DNA of 5,830 bases from Patescibacteria group bacterium (GTDB taxonomy: Bacteria > Patescibacteriota > Minisyncoccia > JAHIHE01): NCBI GenBank assembly GCA_018899995.1, contig JAHIHE010000106.1, forward strand, positions 1 through 5,830, given 5' to 3'. Below the pieces are notes generated by a model. It saw nothing but the letters and a program-made list of their open reading frames with translations, did no database searches and had not been told where the DNA came from. The position numbers and the translations under genes were made by a program. Each line of letters begins with the position of its first letter. Within the stretch, counting starts at the first letter, position 1. Shown piece after piece: positions 5,091-5,830 of this stretch.

Positions 5091-5207
5091 TTATCTTAAT
5101 TTTTTCCAGCTCATAAATTCTTTGCCCAATATTGCCAAACCGGGCAAAGTAACAGCCACGCCTACAGCGCCCGCGGTAAAAAGAGACAGTAAAATAATCT
5201 TTACAAT
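5091..5207 (-). pseudogene. Short hydrophobic reading frame without a normal start, probable gene remnant
   Basis: On the minus strand the frame directly after the toxin-gene stop reads IVKIILLSLFTAGAVGVAV, then TLPGLAILGKEFMSWKKLR and a stop (5091-5093). It opens right after an in-frame TAA (5208-5210), so only ATT, an internal GTG or other rare codons could start it. The segment looks like a genuine membrane helix with a basic flank, of the kind found at the start of small membrane-anchored proteins. It overlaps the toxin-gene stop by a few bases. It is either the remnant of a gene fused to or displaced by the toxin gene, or a coupled small gene with a rare start. An 8-bp inverted repeat (5120-5127 and 5142-5149) lies within it. 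Confidence that it is functional is low. Confidence 0.4.
5120..5149. repeat. 8-bp perfect inverted repeat
   Basis: CTTTGCCC (5120-5127) and GGGCAAAG (5142-5149) are separated by 14 bases. Neither strand has a T-run directly after it, so it is not a standard terminator, though it could slow or protect the 3' end of the toxin transcript. Confidence 0.55.
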
Positions 5208-5830
5208 TTATCTATTATTTGCCTCGTCAATATATTTTTGATGTTCTTGCTTAAGTTCTTAATAAAATTCTGATCTTCAATCATCGACTCTAAGTCAAGC
5301 TTGATGCTTTTTGGATCCACTTTCTCAATAATCTTTAGGAGTTTTTCTTTTAATTCATCCTCGTTTTTAATATTCTCTATGCAATTAATATTGGGTTTGA
5401 TTCCCTTGTCCAAATACCACATCAAATCGAAATAATCCCTGCCCTTTACTTTGATTATACTTTTCCCTTTTTTATCGGTTTTTTCCCATTTTCTATATAA
5501 AATCGCCCTAATTTTGGTGGACATTAGGGTTGGAAAATCAAAAGTTTTAGCTAAAATCGATTTGTTAAATTTGAATAACGGCACTATTTCGCTTTTATAA
5601 TTCCTGCAAAAATTAAAATCGCTGAAAATTTCTATTTTCAAAAATAATAAATCTGATTCGCTTTCCTTAGACAGTTTCATTTCATGCAAAAGTGGAAACT
5701 TTAAATAAATTCTAAATTTCTGAACAGCCGCGATTGGATTTAAGTCAGTATTTTTTTTAAAATAATTTTTCAAGTCTCGGGCTAAAATGGCAATCTCAAT
5801 GTTGCCTTTCGCGTCGACAAAATCAATATC
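5201..5830 (-). CDS. AbiEii/DUF1814 nucleotidyltransferase-like toxin, 5' end outside window
   Basis: The frame is open from the window edge to TAA at 5201-5203 (209 residues seen); a TTG at 5773 is internal, not the start. The fragment begins with DIDF, matching the metal-binding D-x-D-F of the AbiEii motif usually preceded by GGT-type residues, which would lie beyond the edge. Further on are FDFPTLMSTKIRAIL (K106 of the fragment) and KGRDYFDLMWYL (K129, R131, D132, D135), matching the later Lys and R-D...D motifs of the family. AbiEii proteins are toxins of type IV toxin-antitoxin or abortive infection systems; relatives transfer nucleotides to RNA and arrest growth. An antitoxin gene, if present, would be beyond 5830. 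The gene is much richer in A/T than dnaK or dnaJ, which suggests transfer. The family call rests on motifs only. Confidence 0.75.
   Translation of the reverse strand, partial: DIDFVDAKGNIEIAILARDLKNYFKKNTDLNPIAAVQKFRIYLKFPLLHEMKLSKESESDLLFLKIEIFSDFNFCRNYKSEIVPLFKFNKSILAKTFDFPTLMSTKIRAILYRKWEKTDKKGKSIIKVKGRDYFDLMWYLDKGIKPNINCIENIKNEDELKEKLLKIIEKVDPKSIKLDLESMIEDQNFIKNLSKNIKNILTRQIIDKL

Noticed and set aside
5771..5773. TTG at 5773 as the start of the toxin gene
   Set aside because: The frame stays open to the window edge and the residues before it contain the DIDF motif, so the gene starts further upstream.

Overview
This is a stretch of bacterial chromosome carrying the Hsp70 chaperone machine: dnaJ, dnaK and grpE, all on the minus strand. 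The three genes are not in one operon. Each appears to have its own promoter, and they are separated by small accessory genes. The style suggests a Patescibacteria (CPR, Parcubacteria-like) genome: short AT-rich intergenic regions full of degenerate repeats, chaperone genes without Shine-Dalgarno sites, small orphan proteins and an AbiEii-type toxin. The phylum assignment is an inference from style, because no rRNA or other marker is present.

Reading right to left, in the direction of most transcription: (1) 5201-5830, the 3' part of an AbiEii/DUF1814 nucleotidyltransferase-like toxin gene that enters from outside the window. It is followed by a short hydrophobic reading frame (5091-5207) with no normal start codon, probably a gene remnant. 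(2) 4457-4990, grpE. (3) 4025-4372 on the plus strand, a 115-residue protein with two cysteine pairs (zinc-ribbon-like), ending in a UUCG-capped terminator. (4) 3839-4024, a divergent control region where a perfect 23-bp palindrome carries the -10 boxes of both the plus-strand gene and dnaK, followed by a long self-complementary dnaK leader. (5) 2003-3838, dnaK, whose protein resembles the archaeal (thaumarchaeal) DnaK type as I remember it. (6) 1917-1995, a GC-rich nested palindrome and a strong two-way terminator. (7) 1759-1914 on the plus strand, a 51-residue single-pass membrane protein. (8) A second divergent promoter region (1608-1657). (9) 1325-1546, a 73-residue orphan protein with a consensus promoter, a strong Shine-Dalgarno and a terminator. 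(10) 1-1096, dnaJ, cut at the left edge just before its end.

DnaK, DnaJ and GrpE work as one cycle. DnaJ delivers unfolded clients and triggers ATP hydrolysis by DnaK; GrpE exchanges ADP for ATP to release the client. All three keep their key motifs and look functional. No CIRCE element (the HrcA operator) is visible, so if these genes are heat-regulated it is by something else. The best candidates in the sequence are the 23-bp palindrome and the folded dnaK leader. No tRNA, rRNA, CRISPR array or insertion sequence was seen.
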